From positions 13,207,351 through 13,271,350 of the forward strand of contig NC_079877.1 of the NCBI RefSeq assembly GCF_029227915.1: a DNA stretch of 64,000 nucleotides, in the 5' to 3' direction. Positions 47,531 through 59,700 of this stretch are shown in pieces (position 1 is the stretch's first letter; each line of letters opens with the position of its first letter). This DNA is from Hydractinia symbiolongicarpus (taxonomy: Eukaryota > Cnidaria > Hydrozoa > Anthoathecata > Hydractiniidae). The notes below the pieces were generated by a model. It did no database searches and was not told the origin of the DNA. It was given only the letters and a program-made list of their open reading frames with translations. The translations under genes were made by a program, and so were the position numbers.

Positions 47531-50500
47531 CTGTGGGTACAAACACTGTCTCATTTAAAGAACGATTCAAGAAAGATCTCCGTCATTGATTTTAGTTTCA
47601 TCCTCGCACAATTTTGAAAAAGTACGAAATAAACAGGCCACTGGAAAGGTCAAATAAAAGAAAATTATACGCACTTTACAACTATACAGACAAACTCTTT
47701 AAGTATGACTAACTGGGAAAAATCCAGTTCTTAAATTCACCTTGACCCGCTACGCACAAGCTATTTCCTAATCAATTCAAACTGTTATTTGCCAAGTCAA
47801 ATCTAGAACAGCGAAAAACTCTGGACACACTCGTCCTTTTCCTAATAATTAGATCAATTCTATTTTTTTTAAAAAAGAGAAGACATACAAAACCTTCCTA
47901 TCTGAAAATGTCCACAGTGTAGTGTGGAAAACCAAAATTAAATAGAACAAAACTGAAAAAATGAGGTAGCCAGCTAGCTGTATTACTGATCTTTTTTACT
48001 ATTTTGTTTTCTTTACTTTGAATGACTAGATTAAGCTAGTTACAGCTTTTTTGTTGTTTATTATTTGCAGTGTTTTCTTAATGCAGTGTTTTTGTTCTAT
48101 TCAACAGTTACACTGCCCAATAACATCGCGAGCAAATTAAGAACTTTTCACGCACGTACTCTTAAATTTTGATATCAACAACTGGTCAATAACTTAAAAA
48201 ACATTTTTCTTACTAATAAATGTAGTTAGAGAAAGTTGGCAAAAGTAACAGTATACATTGTTCTTGCATATCTCTTTTTGTATCGCTTTCGGTTTTTTCA
48301 AGAAAGCTAATATTTAGAATGCTAATGATTTAAAATACGTAATTGAGCAAGGTGACATATTCTGTAAAAAAAATGATGGTAGCATAGGACTTTTATCTGG
48401 TTCTGAACTTTCATGCCAACTCATGGTAGAGCATGTAAATGCAAATTTACTTTTCACTAACATTGTTTTTGGCTTTTTGCACGCAGGTTTAAATTTTCTG
48501 CCTCCTTAATTTAATTAATAATCTGATACATAATACACCTCATATTGGAAACATCTCTATTTGTTAAGAATATTGTTTTTTAATTTTAAATTGAAGAGAT
48601 TTTGTTTACAATGTTGATACACACCGCCGTTCCGTAACTAGCTTTGGAAGTTTCATGAAAAAGTTTTTTGCATAGAAAACTTCTGATCAAAAATATTATT
48701 GAAGCCTGAAATAGTTTGTGTGATATGTGATATGTAACCGTTCTTTGTATAAAATCTCAGTTCAAAAAAATAATTTAAATTGATCATTTTCCAAAAATAA
48801 TTGATTTACTCAATACCCATGTATATAGTGCTGACGAAAATGTTTACATCTGCCTCGCATGCTCATCCATATTGAAAAAAGATTTGATTCCTTGCAAGCT
48901 GTCCAGAAAAAACTAACTTTAGTGGACCCCCTAACCGTTTTAACCATACCTGTTTCAAAAAAAAATGTTATTTTATAATAATTATGGCAAAAGGTGAAAT
49001 GCCAGAAAGTTGCTGATCATTATGTAATTAACCAATTGATGTAAATGGTTCTTCTTTGAATATTATATCAAAGTCTGCAGGTTCTCATGGAATAATTTTT
49101 TTTTCAAATATAAAAAAACCTCTACAGTTTGAAGGTCGTGCATATTTTGAAGCTGTTTCACCTACAAAATATAAAACACTTTGCAATATTTAAGAATAAA
49201 CAACGAACTTCATAGCGACATCAGTATAAAGATCAAATGCCACTTAGACTGCTCTGCTTAAATTTGAAGAAATAAATAAATGTTGAACTTGAAGTGGACA
49301 CAAATGTTGAACTAGAGACACAGCCAAATCGTGTAGATCAGTTATGAAAACCAGCCTCTGAAAGTTTTACTCTTCCATTAGACACATGAAATGAGATATT
49401 AGAGCTTGCCCCTTGTGATACAAAGTACCTTAATCTGTATTTACGTATGATTTTTGTGCAGAAAATGCTTTTCCATGTCATTTTCCTTAAAGAACTGTAA
49501 CAGCATTTTGAATGCATTGACTAGACATGCGATGTATAACCACATACATACAGAAGCGATCACCATTCATTTGTCAAAAACTATTGAACACGAACGTGAC
49601 GGAAGGTAAAAATTCGAACAGGAATTCATTACAATACTGGATTTGGTCAAATTTTGATTTTTGAGGACTTCATGTAAATTTGCACGATGTTGAATTGCAT
49701 GTAAGATCTTTAACAGCTATCTGTAGGATTTTGTTTTTTCTGAAGGATTTTATATGTTCACATCTTTTGATTCTGTTGGTATGGACATTTATCACCTTTT
49801 GTCCAAAATGTAAACTCTAAAATTAAAAAAAACGCTTGCCATATGTTAAAAATTTATGTCAGTTATAGTCACAGGTTGGAGATAAGTACCTCAACAATTT
49901 AAAAGGCTTCGGGTATTACTACGAATAACAATCAAGCAAAAAATACGATTTGGCTGTCAATGGCACTTCTACAACTGCTCAAAGCAAATTGGGGACGTTT
50001 TTAGTAAATTTAGGATAGTTGCTTCATCAAAATAGAAATAATTGACTACTAGGCAAGGTACTCCATTGTTTTCGCTTTTTACGGCATAAATTATTTAAAC
50101 ATAAAAAAATTTAACACCCTTACCGAAAGTGATAAAAAATTTACGAAAAGAAATTAAAATGGAAGTAAATGAACACATGAGTTTTTTGATGTGCCGGAAT
50201 AAATTTAAAATTTAATCAGTTAAGAATGTAGGTAACAATAACCAAATTTGCGATTAATATTTTAGTAACTAATAATTTATATCTACCAAGATGTTTTACC
50301 GATTAAGTTTCTCATTAATTATTGCTTTTCACTTTTCTTTGTTTACTGAGAGCTAGAGTGTCTCAAAAATAAGGGTTTACAGTTTAGATATTTCCAGTTT
50401 TACAATAATATTTTAAATTGTTATATAAAATTCCGCGTACATGTATTTTTTATATTTTATTAACTAAAGAAAACATTTCGGTACAAACGGGCTAAATTTT

Positions 50501-50799
50501 GTTCAAGTGATTAATAGTTGTACCCAATAAAAGTTTTTTATCGACCTTTTTTTGCCAAATTGTTTTACTGATAGGGTATAAATTTAAGGTAAGGTTCTTT
50601 GTCCATTTATTTGCTATTGATAGAAATCAATTCTAACTTTAAACAGACAAAATACCTGCCAAGCAATCAAAATGTTCAAAATTATTCTGCTCGAAAAAAA
50701 CCTGCAAAGCATGCCTATCATGATGGTCCACATTGGAAGCGACAGATTTACAAAAATGTATTTAGAATTATGCGTAATTCAGTGGAATCCTGCTAAAGC
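47531..50799. other. Intergenic, nothing recognised
   Basis: More than 3 kb of AT-rich DNA with no open frame of note on either strand and no repeat partner noticed in the window. Confidence 0.45.
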
Positions 50800-51312
50800 T
50801 GACACGGTGTAATACGGACAGCTCTATAGATCGGACAGTACTTAAAATGGATAGATCTTAGGTGAAACTCATATAAAAAATCTCCATAAAGCGGGCACTC
50901 AATAAGACGGACAATTTTTTGCGCCAACTAAAATTTCTCACTATTAACGGTACCTATAAAGCGGAAATTATAAAAACATAACGACAAAAAATATCCGATA
51001 TTTTTTCTTTCATCTATATCATACATTTAACAATTTTTTTATTTACGTTATAAAAATTTTTTTATATGTTTTTCTTTGTTTACAGGTTGCCAATAATTAC
51101 CAGAAAAATTGAAAATCTTCTTGTTTTTCACGGTCTATTTCTTGTTATGAGAAATGCTTTATGCCCAAGCACATGGTCTCTTAGGTAGAGCTAAAAAAAT
51201 GCTTTTAAGTCAAAATTCTGGCCAACACTATACTCAATAAAGCGGACATCCTTATACAGCAGACAATTTTTTTTTCGCACCGATAGCGTCCGCTTTAGAG
51301 AAATTCCACCAG
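50800..51312. mobile_element. Tigger-type non-autonomous element
   Basis: The left part has ATACGGACAGCTCTATAGAT, TAAAGCGGGCACTCAATAAG and ACGGACAATTTTTTGCGCC. The right part is the mirror type, AATAAAGCGGACATCC, GACAATTTTTTTTTCGCACC and GTCCGCTTTAGAGAAATTCC. These GCGGACA phrases are the classic termini of Tigger/pogo relatives. The interior of about 300 bp codes for nothing recognisable. Precise ends and a TA target duplication were not fixed. Confidence 0.55.
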
Positions 51313-52098
51313 AAGAAAAGCAAAATGATATTTTTAGGGTTTTACACGAGATTCGTGTAGAGGAATAATATTTGGTTATAAAGTTTAAGTTTTATGTTAG
51401 ATAAAAACAATTCGTTTCCAAGAAAAAAATAATCTTTGTCCACCTGAAATATTGATGAACAAGAAAATATTCGAACCACTACTTTCTTAAGTCAGTTTTG
51501 CTGATAAATATTGAAAATGTTTATTTGTATCCCAAAAACTTTCTTCCAAGAATGAAACAACCGCAAACGCAATGTTTTTATTTTTAATATAGAATTTCGT
51601 TGAATTTTAAAATTCCCTATGGTTACTGTTATTTTAAATTTCAGTTTTTTTGTCGCTATGTTACGATATATCAATTTTTATTTTTAGCCAGTGAACGTGT
51701 GAATTGTTGTGAACAAACTCAATTTGAGTATTAATTATACATGATACATAAATTTTTCACCCTGGATATGTAAATAAAATTAAGTTAAAAATTCACGGAC
51801 TATTTTTTTCATTTTCATACTTTCTGAGATTTATAATTTGGTGATTTATTAACTTTTACTGAATTTTAAGTCTACTTAATTTTACACTCTTGATTTATAG
51901 TTTCGCAGTCCTCTTAAGATCTTTATAGTTTCAACAAAGTTACGCAGTACCTAGTGAGTCCTGGATTTACACAAACAAGTTCGGTTGCTACCTGATGTTT
52001 TAAAAACGGTGAATCATTTTAAGGTTTCTTATTGTGTTGCGATTAAAGCTTAAAGCAGGACTTAAATTTTTTTTTTAAGTTTATAAAAAAAGTTGAGA
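51313..52098. other. Upstream region of the four-TM gene
   Basis: AT-rich. It must hold the promoter and 5' UTR of the gene starting at 52,099, but no clear TATA box or initiator can be chosen. Confidence 0.35.
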
Positions 52099-55040
52099 AT
52101 GGCTGGAGAGATTCTAAAAGGTCATGCATTGGCAGGACTTGTCTTTGGAGCAATTGAACTCGTTCTTGCCCTTATTGTCATTATATGTTCTTTTGTAATG
52201 GCGGGCAAAGCCGAAATGAGCACTAGCCTGACTCCATATTGGGCTGGAATACCTGTAAGTTGGTTTATTTATTTATTTAGTCGTATTTTAAACAAACAAA
52301 CAAAGAAAACGAAAAGTGATACATATTTCATAATTATAAGAATTCAAAATTTGTAAGAGATATTCCAGTTAAGAAATTTTAAAAAAATAGCTAAAGCCTT
52401 ACACACGTTAGAAACTATTCTGATTTCCGCAACGATTTTTTATATGTATACATAAACGACTAAAAAGAAGACCTATAATAACCAAGGCTTTTTTGTTGCT
52501 TATAATATCCAATTTTACGTGTATTAAAGTTGTTTTCATTTATAAATTTGGTTATAAAAGAATATTATTTTTATGGGACGCCATTTATTTAAATTTTAAA
52601 GTTACTGCAAAACCCCTGAAATGTTAAGATGAGGTTTTTCAGGTTTTTTAAATACCAGTACATAAATCCTGGTTCTCAAATAATAAATATGAAAGTGCCT
52701 TAAAGTTTTAAAACCACTGATGTATTTATTTGTATCAACGTATTTATATGGTAAGTTGCTAATATACCTCTTAAACCACATCAGCAATCAACTGAATGAA
52801 ATACCACATACGTTGTGACGTAGTAAACATACATTGTGACGTAGTGAAAGACATTTACATGACGGCGACGTATATTTTAGGAGTATAGATAATCAATCTT
52901 TTCAGGTATACTGTGACATAGTAAAAGACGTAAAGTACACTTTGTGTTCGACTGAACCATAAAAAATGTTAATAATAATGTGGCCTTAGTTGACACTTTG
53001 AAAATGCATAATTGCAACAGGCGATCAGACTTCTTGGACCCCTTGCTTGTTACATCTAGCATGGGAGTGTCATTTACTTTACAAGGTAGCATGATTATAC
53101 GCTTTCCTAGAAGAAGTAGCATGTAAGTCGATAGAATATCTAAAACAAACACCAAGACTTATTTCATGCAAGAAGGTTGTATTAAAGGCACCTTTACAAA
53201 CGATCAGACATTGTTATCTCTTTTATTCTATCTGTTTTTATCTTTTTTAGTTCATCATCCCTGGAATTTTAGGTCTCGTCGCGGGATTAACAAAAAACAA
53301 ATGCGCGGTAAGTTAAATGTTAATAATGTTAATAATTTTTTAGAAACAAAAACTAGGATTTAGATATTATACCAAGATACTGATAATAGTTCGCCCCGAT
53401 CACACTTTCGTTCATGACGGGCGTGTAGAATCAGTGCAGTCATATCGAAGTACATGTGTGAATCCCAATACATGTTATTACCTGCCAGTGATTCAATCCG
53501 CAGTCTCAAACACTTGGAACGGCAAACGAGCACACTATACGCGCTAATATGTTTGCGATCCACATGCTTGATATATGTAGATAATACTTTGTCACGGGAA
53601 ATCCGTATGTCCATTTTCTACTGTGAATGGTCAATAGTTATTAGTTCCACTATTTGATATTTACTTATTCAGTTGTAATGACTATGGATTTGATACTAAT
53701 ACATATTTCAATTATAGATGATTGCATTCATGGTATTAAACATTCTGTGCTTCATCCTCCAAGGTTTGGCCACTATTTTAGTTGCAATTGTAGTAGCTAT
53801 ATGGGCTGCATATGCAAGCGCCGTTGACGATTGCCGAAAAATTGGAGACGATTGCTACTGCAACGTTAATGGGGAACTAAAAATTATACATGGTAAGAAA
53901 AAGCAGGGTATTTTTTACATGTGGGTGCAAAATAAAAGTCACATGAAATGAGGATTTGAACCGTGGTATAATTTCACGTCAATAAAATAGTTTTGCCTAT
54001 CACGATTGTACCAATTGCAAGAACGTTAAACGTATAAGATCCGGTTTTAAGATAAGTCTTTTGATACTTCAATTCCTGGATCTGTAGTGCATTCTGGTAT
54101 TTTTATGTATGGAATGTTTTTTTCTTTTTAGGTATGTCAAACTGTGATGACTTGAAATCGATCTCTACCTTACTTTACGTCATTGTCATCTTTTTGGTCA
54201 TTGGTGCTATCGTGACACTGGCTGCTTCCATCCTTGGTTGTGTGGCTACCTGCTGCACAGTAAGTTCTCTTCAATGGTTTCGTAATTCCTTGGTTCTCTT
54301 GATAATTTGTTCTTTCTTTTATTAGTTGTTATGCTAAAAGTTTTGAAAAAGAAAACATTTGATGCCGCTATTAAGTACGCTTTTTAAACTCCACATCTTT
54401 TTTAAAATAAAAGCTTCAATTGGGCCAAGCATTGAAGATTTTAACAAATTGTTTGTGGGAATAAGAAAAATGAAGTATTACGAAATTGAGATTGAAGGTT
54501 ATTGCCTTGGCGTTATAATTTTCTGATTTCGAGCATTTTTTCATACGCTATAGAGATTTTCATCTTTACGTATAATCTCTTGTTTTTTGGAATCTAGACG
54601 TATCATAACAGATTTTTTGCAAATAAGTAACGTGGAATATTCATCGTTTAATATCTGAAAAAATGAGCTCTGTTTCACTACTTTCCTTGGTGACCATGTT
54701 AAGTGTGAATTCTTATTAAATTACCCGTGGATAAATCCACGGATTCACCCGTCATTTATCAACCACATTTTGTGTTTCTCGCTACTGCGGCTATTATTTT
54801 GCGTGACAGACAGACGCATACGGATATTATAATATAGACTATCGCATTAGAAATTGTTTTTGAGTCTTTCTTTATACCATTTACAGTTAGTTTAGGTAGT
54901 TGTTTATGATAAGATATCTAAATTATTTATTGACAAAGTTCTCTTGTTTATTTTAGTCAAGTCCCCCTACCACAGTAATTGTACAACAACCTGGAATGGT
55001 AATGCAAGTTCCACCTCAACAACAAACCTATCCAGAGTAG
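52099..55040 (+). CDS. Four-transmembrane protein, MS4A/CD20-like layout
   Basis: Five exons, 52,099-52,254, 53,251-53,307, 53,718-53,892, 54,132-54,259 and 54,957-55,040, each with GT-AG borders, join in one frame to 199 aa. Residues 1-52 contain TM1 (ALAGLVFGAIELVLALIVII). TM2 is split by the intron (YWAGIP then FIIPGILGLVAGL). TM3 is in exon 3 (NILCFILQGLATILVAIVVA). A Cys-rich outer loop follows (DDCRKIGDDCYCN, NCDD), then TM4 (LLYVIVIFLVIGAIVTLAAS) ending GCVATCC, whose cysteines could be palmitoylated. The cytoplasmic tail is Pro/Gln-rich (QQPGMVMQVPPQQQ). Four TM segments with a short first loop and a proline-rich tail match MS4A/CD20 and related small tetraspan families; no tetraspanin CCG signature is present. 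The ATG is chosen because the frame upstream has no acceptor and the hydrophobic TM1 follows at the usual distance. Function is unknown. Confidence 0.85.
54721..54850. repeat. CAGACAGAC repeat copy inside the last intron
   Basis: CGTGGATAAATCCACGG, CCGTCATTTATCAACC, GTGTTTCTCGCTACTGCGGC and GACAGACAGACGC match the units at 12,755-12,990 block for block. It lies in intron 4 of the four-TM gene. Confidence 0.5.
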
Positions 55041-56629
55041 CAGTGAGAATTGCTAGAGGAGAATGGCTTTTGTAGATGATATCTTTGTAAATATGTAGAC
55101 ATTTAAGTTAATTTTGCATATTTTGTAAAGAAAAAGATTGCACACTTTTTAAGAAGAATTTTTTTTTTTAGGTCTTTATATTATATTCATATTATATGTA
55201 AAAATTTTATTTGAATAGAAGAGCACTATGGTGTGAAGTAGATTGTTTTCTTCTTTTTCCACACAAGCTTATACCGTAAGGGAAAAAAATTCATGGAAAG
55301 AAAATTTGACGGAATTGGCGGAATTTAATTCGGCGAAGAAAAAAAAGGGGAAAGTAATGATGAAAAAAGAAAGAAGTGAAAACAAAAGATGTCCGTCCTT
55401 TTTCCACCCCAGGTCATCTTGATTGTTACAAAAATAAAAAAGGAAAGTAAAGTTATAGAGATTGACTGAAGTTATACGAACAGTAAAAATAATTTTACCT
55501 TTATTTTGTCTTTTCTCTCGAAAGTATATTTCCGGGAATTTTTTGGAAAGCCTCTATCCGCTGTAGTTTATTCCTGCTAAACTTTCTGACCGGGAATTGT
55601 TCTGACCTTAAAGTATTTAATTAGAGATGAAAGGCTGGAAATTGTTACCCTTTTAAACTTTGTGAAGCTAGAAATGTCTAATCATCCCAGTGGACAGTAA
55701 AGTTACTTTTTTTAGTCACTCGTTTGCAACAGCTCTTCCACACTAAATTTAGCTGGCAGCAAACTGTGGTTAGATTTAGATTCTAAAGTGCATTTACCTC
55801 CCTTATAAGGATAAAAGATTTAAACGCAGTTGCGTCATTTTGGCAATGGCATTAATTTCTTGGCTCAATCCACTCAAAGTTTGATGTAAAATGTCATAAC
55901 AGAGATGAAAGTATCTTGTGATGGGATGCATAAAATGCCCGCGCCATTTTATACCAAGCATGGCTTTCGTTCCACATGCAATTGCAGCTTTTAATAAAGA
56001 AAAAAGGTTTTAGAAAAGTTTTATACTTTGCGAGGGGTTTTGCATTTGTCAGACAGGGTAATAATTTTTGGAAAAAAAGTGCTGACCTGCATGTCTGAAG
56101 AATGTCGGAAGATATCATATTGGTTTTTTTGTTATTATTTATACCATGTATGTTTGTTACCATGTGGTCACTAAGAAATAAAAAATATATGTGGGTCCTA
56201 GTGGTAAAATACAGACCAGATTTAAAAGGTTTTAAAATTTAAAAGAAATATCGATCTGGCGAAAAACGTCATTTCTGACATCAATGACGTCAACAACTTT
56301 TCAAAAAACTCCTAGTTCTTCTGGAGAAAAATAAAGTTCGTACGATGGCACTGAAGGGTCACACTTCCATACAAAAAATTGAAACTTCTATACAAAAAAA
56401 TTGAAACTTCCATACAAAAAACTGAAACTTTTATAAAATCTCTCAAGGTTTTAGAAACGTTTTTGGAACTTCTACAAAAAATTTTGGAACTTCTACAAAT
56501 TGTTTTTGAAACTTTTATAACACATTTTATTTTTTTCATAAATATTTGAAACTCTTCACGGTTTTTAAAACTTGAAAATTCTTGATCAAGCCAAATAGAG
56601 ATGATATGAGGAAGAGCTGAAGAGGAAGG
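55041..56629. other. 3' flank of the four-TM gene and left part of the transposon region
   Basis: A poly(A) signal candidate AATAAA lies at 55,433. 56,345-56,560 is a run of degenerate GAAACTTCTATACAAAAAA-type units of roughly 25 bp, some in the variant GGAACTTCTACAAA. The left end of the integrase-bearing element should lie here but no terminal repeat was identified. Confidence 0.4.
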
Positions 56630-57774
56630 ATGGATGTCATCCGAGACTATTTTGTAAAAGGCTTTTCATATTCTGAAATAATTGGGTTATTGAAACATGT
56701 TCATGGGATTGAAATTAGTTTATCGACTCTTAAACGAAGACTCAGACAGCATGGCTTGAAACGTAGAGCTGTAGAGGGAAATCGTAATTCAAATCAGGAA
56801 CTTGTTCAAGCAATCCAGCAGGAGATGAATGGTAGTGGTTCCATCTTAGGTTATCGTAGAATGCGAGCAGCAATGATGTCTAGGTCAATTATTTGTCGTC
56901 ACGAAGACGTAAGATTGATAATAAAATCGTTAAACCCCGAAGGAGTAATTCTTCGAAAAAACAGACGACTTCACAGACGCAAATATGTTTCGCGAGGGCC
57001 TAATTACGCATGGCACATTGACGGTCATGACAAATTGAAACCCTTTGGTTTTTCGATCCACGGTTGTATTGATGGCTTCTCGAGAAAATTAATCTGGCTT
57101 GAAGTGGGATCCTCCAATAAACTCCCGGAAATCGTAGCAAAATTTTATTTAGACTAAAATGGGAGGCATACCCAGTCAGATCAAGGCAGATGACGGTACC
57201 GAACATTCTTTGATTGAGCCAATTCATGTTTTTTTACATAGTTCAACTGACAGTGAAAACAGCTTGGGTTCGTTTAGTATTATCTCTTCCCCGGAAAATC
57301 AAAGAATTGAGTCCTACTGCTACCTTACAGCGTGATCGCATTGGTTGGTGGAAATCATTTTTCAGAGATATGACCGACCTAAATGTTTTTACGAGTTCGG
57401 ATCCTGTGTTAGTCGATTGCATACGTTTTTGCTTTATGCCGTTGATCCGCAAGGAGTTACAGACTGTTCGGGATGAGTGGAATTCACACATTATTTCTAA
57501 GAGTAGGAACTCTGGCCCTCGTGGAAGACCGGATGTAATGTATTACTTGCCACATTTGTATCATTCCACTGATTGCCTAATAAACGTAGATGCTGATGAA
57601 ATTGAACAATTTTATCCGTGCGTTACCCACAACACAGTTGAAGATGTTTCCCCCGAGTTTAAGGAGTTCGCACAAACTTTGATGCAGCAAAATGGATGGG
57701 ACTTTCCTTATGTTGTTTCAGATGTGTTACGTCTTTACATGTACTTGCTATCAAAGATCGAACAGTATTCATAG
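56630..57774 (+). pseudogene. IS3-like integrase/transposase of a eukaryotic DNA transposon, frameshifted
   Basis: A helix-turn-helix-like start (IRDYFVKGFSYSEIIGLL, then HGIEISLSTLKRRLRQHGLK) is followed by GSGSILGYRRMRAAM, the GYRR block seen before the integrase core in bacterial IS3 transposases. Next comes the core GPNYAWHIDGHDKLKPFGF with GCIDGFSRKLIWLE. The first aspartate is codon 57,020-57,022, in the frame of 56,630. The second (ADDGTEH, codon 57,189-57,191 or the next) and the glutamate (NQRIE, codon 57,309-57,311) lie in a second frame. The C-terminal part RDRIGWWKSFFRDM onward lies in a third, ending at the stop near 57,775. So two frame changes, near 57,150 and 57,315, break it. 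The same family occurs in fish and invertebrate genomes next to long uncharacterised genes; I recall the class name IS3EU. It ends about 300 bp before the convergent HECT-like gene. Confidence 0.8.
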
Positions 57775-57777
57775 AAC

Positions 57778-58067
57778 ATAGTTAACTGTTTTAACTCTTT
57801 TTTTTAATCCAAATTTAGTATTACGTGTTTAATATCGAAGTATGAAACAGACCCCTTCATAATTTTCAGGCATTCTTCAATTTTCCCAGATATTTATACA
57901 ATTGATAAAAAAACACAATAAAAATAAATCGAAACAAAGTTTTTTATTGGACCTAAAAACCCTCTTAAAAATTGTATAAAAAAAGTGTTAACAAAACCGA
58001 ATACTGGAAACTCTATTGTCTGTCAGTTCAAACATAACAACAAAACAAAAAAGGATCTAAAATCAGT
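57778..58067. other. Spacer between the two convergent genes
   Basis: AT-rich, with AATAAAAATAAA near 57,917 that could serve as a poly(A) signal for the plus-strand gene. No feature else. Confidence 0.4.
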
Positions 58068-59700
58068 TTAAATGATGTCCAGCTCCCATTTAGATGACTG
58101 CAATATATTGCTGAATTCTTCACAGAGTTCGCAATAATTATTATAAGTTGAAGGAAGTTCTAAGCTTGGTGTGCATGTGTGAGCTACTGGTCTATGACTA
58201 AAATTCGATTCCTGTCGCGTAAAAATTATTTCTACTGTATCAACAACCATGTTATCTGAGCCTGTTATGAACTTCATAAATTTTTTCAACTTAATGGTTT
58301 CCAAACCTCTCACATACCGCTTCAAATAATTGAATGAGTCTTGTTCAGCACCGCTACTCGTATGGACATTTTTAAACACGTGACCCTGCACCATTTTCTT
58401 CTTGGCCACGAGGATCAATCCATATATATCGGATGTCATCTGTCACATTGATCTAAGATGAAAACCAAAATACATTGTGTCATTGTGTTATATTCTATAT
58501 ATGCAACAAGATAACTGTTATTATAGACGGGCAACATAAAATAATAAACTGAATACTTTAGACTTTATGACTTAGGATACCTGGACTTTATAGAAGATAA
58601 CTAATTCAATAAGACATGTGTTTTTATTATTGTTTTATTGTATTCAGAGAGGGTCGTAATTATTGTAAAATACAAAATGGTCTCACCTGCTTAGTTATAA
58701 ATAAATCCATCAAATCTTTCTTTATCGTCATGCGGTGTATTTTAGCAATGTGCTGTACTACGTCTGTAACATCAGAACTTGCGCTTGCATTATCCAAATT
58801 CGAAGGCTCGTTCTCACCGGTTGCTATAGCTATTGAAGCTCCAGCTAAAGTTTGAATCCTTCTTTCTCTCAATTGATTTAAAGATGGCCTTTCTTCTTCG
58901 TTTTCATTTGAAAGTTTCATCAACACAAGAAGGTTCACACAAATTGCCAAACAAGTTCAAGTTGCTATCTGCAATACAAGAAGCACTATACTCATTATTT
59001 TGGATGCAAATAATACATTGGTTTCCAATATAGCTGCAATTACAAACAGAACATATACGTCGCCTGCTAATTTCCTTTGGTTCTGTTATTGCATGGCAAA
59101 AGTTCTCAGTGAAAGTTTCAACGTAATCATTTTGTTTATTCAAAGTTTCCTGACCAGCTTCTTCATACTCGTTATCATGGTCATATGCTACAGATTTAGT
59201 TGATAAAATAAACCAACACTTCGATAAAAATAAACCTTTCCTTTCAATGTATGCCCAAAGGTCTTCATCTTCATCTAATGTTTCCCCATTTGGACCACAT
59301 AACGACTTAATGCACTCTGATTCTGCCTCCATGTAACTATTACAATCATTTTGGTCAAAATACAACTTCAAAGCTTTGTATTTAAGCTTTTCAAAATTCA
59401 ATGGTGTTCCAACTTCCACCTTGATGAGTCGATATCCACCCCCATCTTTCTGTTTTACTATTTCGCATCCTTCTCTCGATGGATTATATCGCTCCCATTT
59501 CACTTGTACTTTTTTGATCTTTCGAGGTGTGTAACTTTTCGAAGAGAATGATGAGTCCTTTTGACGAACTCTTGACAATAAATTGCCAAGACGAGTTTCT
59601 GTTTTCCGTTTTTTGTTAGCACTACTAGTGCTCGAAGAACTTGAAGAACCGTCATCGGGGTTGTTTGCATTACAATAACTACTTGGTGTTGATTTTTGCG
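58068..59700 (-). pseudogene. HECT-like E3 ubiquitin ligase protein of the same element, broken
   Basis: On the minus strand a frame enters from within the palindrome (SQKSTPSSYCNANNPDDG) and reads a Ser-rich stretch, then RYNPSREGCEIVKQKDGGGY in a domain that in relatives carries a GGGTR-type motif. A Cys motif CSVCNCSYIGNQCIIC follows, and the frame stops at 58,904. A second frame picks up there (NENEEERPSLNQLRERR to MTIKKDLMDLFITKQ) and reaches a consensus donor at 58,687/58,686. After the intron (acceptor near 58,453) the C-terminal 123 codons include LKKFMKFITGSDNMV and RPVAHTCTPSLELPSTYNNY to WELDII. This is a HECT C-lobe whose HTC cysteine is the thioester site. The N-lobe is missing or reduced. 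The ATG-proximal frame after the acceptor has an in-frame TGA. Frameshift plus stop mean this copy is inactive. Convergent to the integrase gene, it is probably an accessory transposon gene. Confidence 0.7.

Noticed and set aside
57000-57491. Minus-strand open frames
   Set aside because: They are antisense to the integrase gene, whose own frames carry clear motifs.
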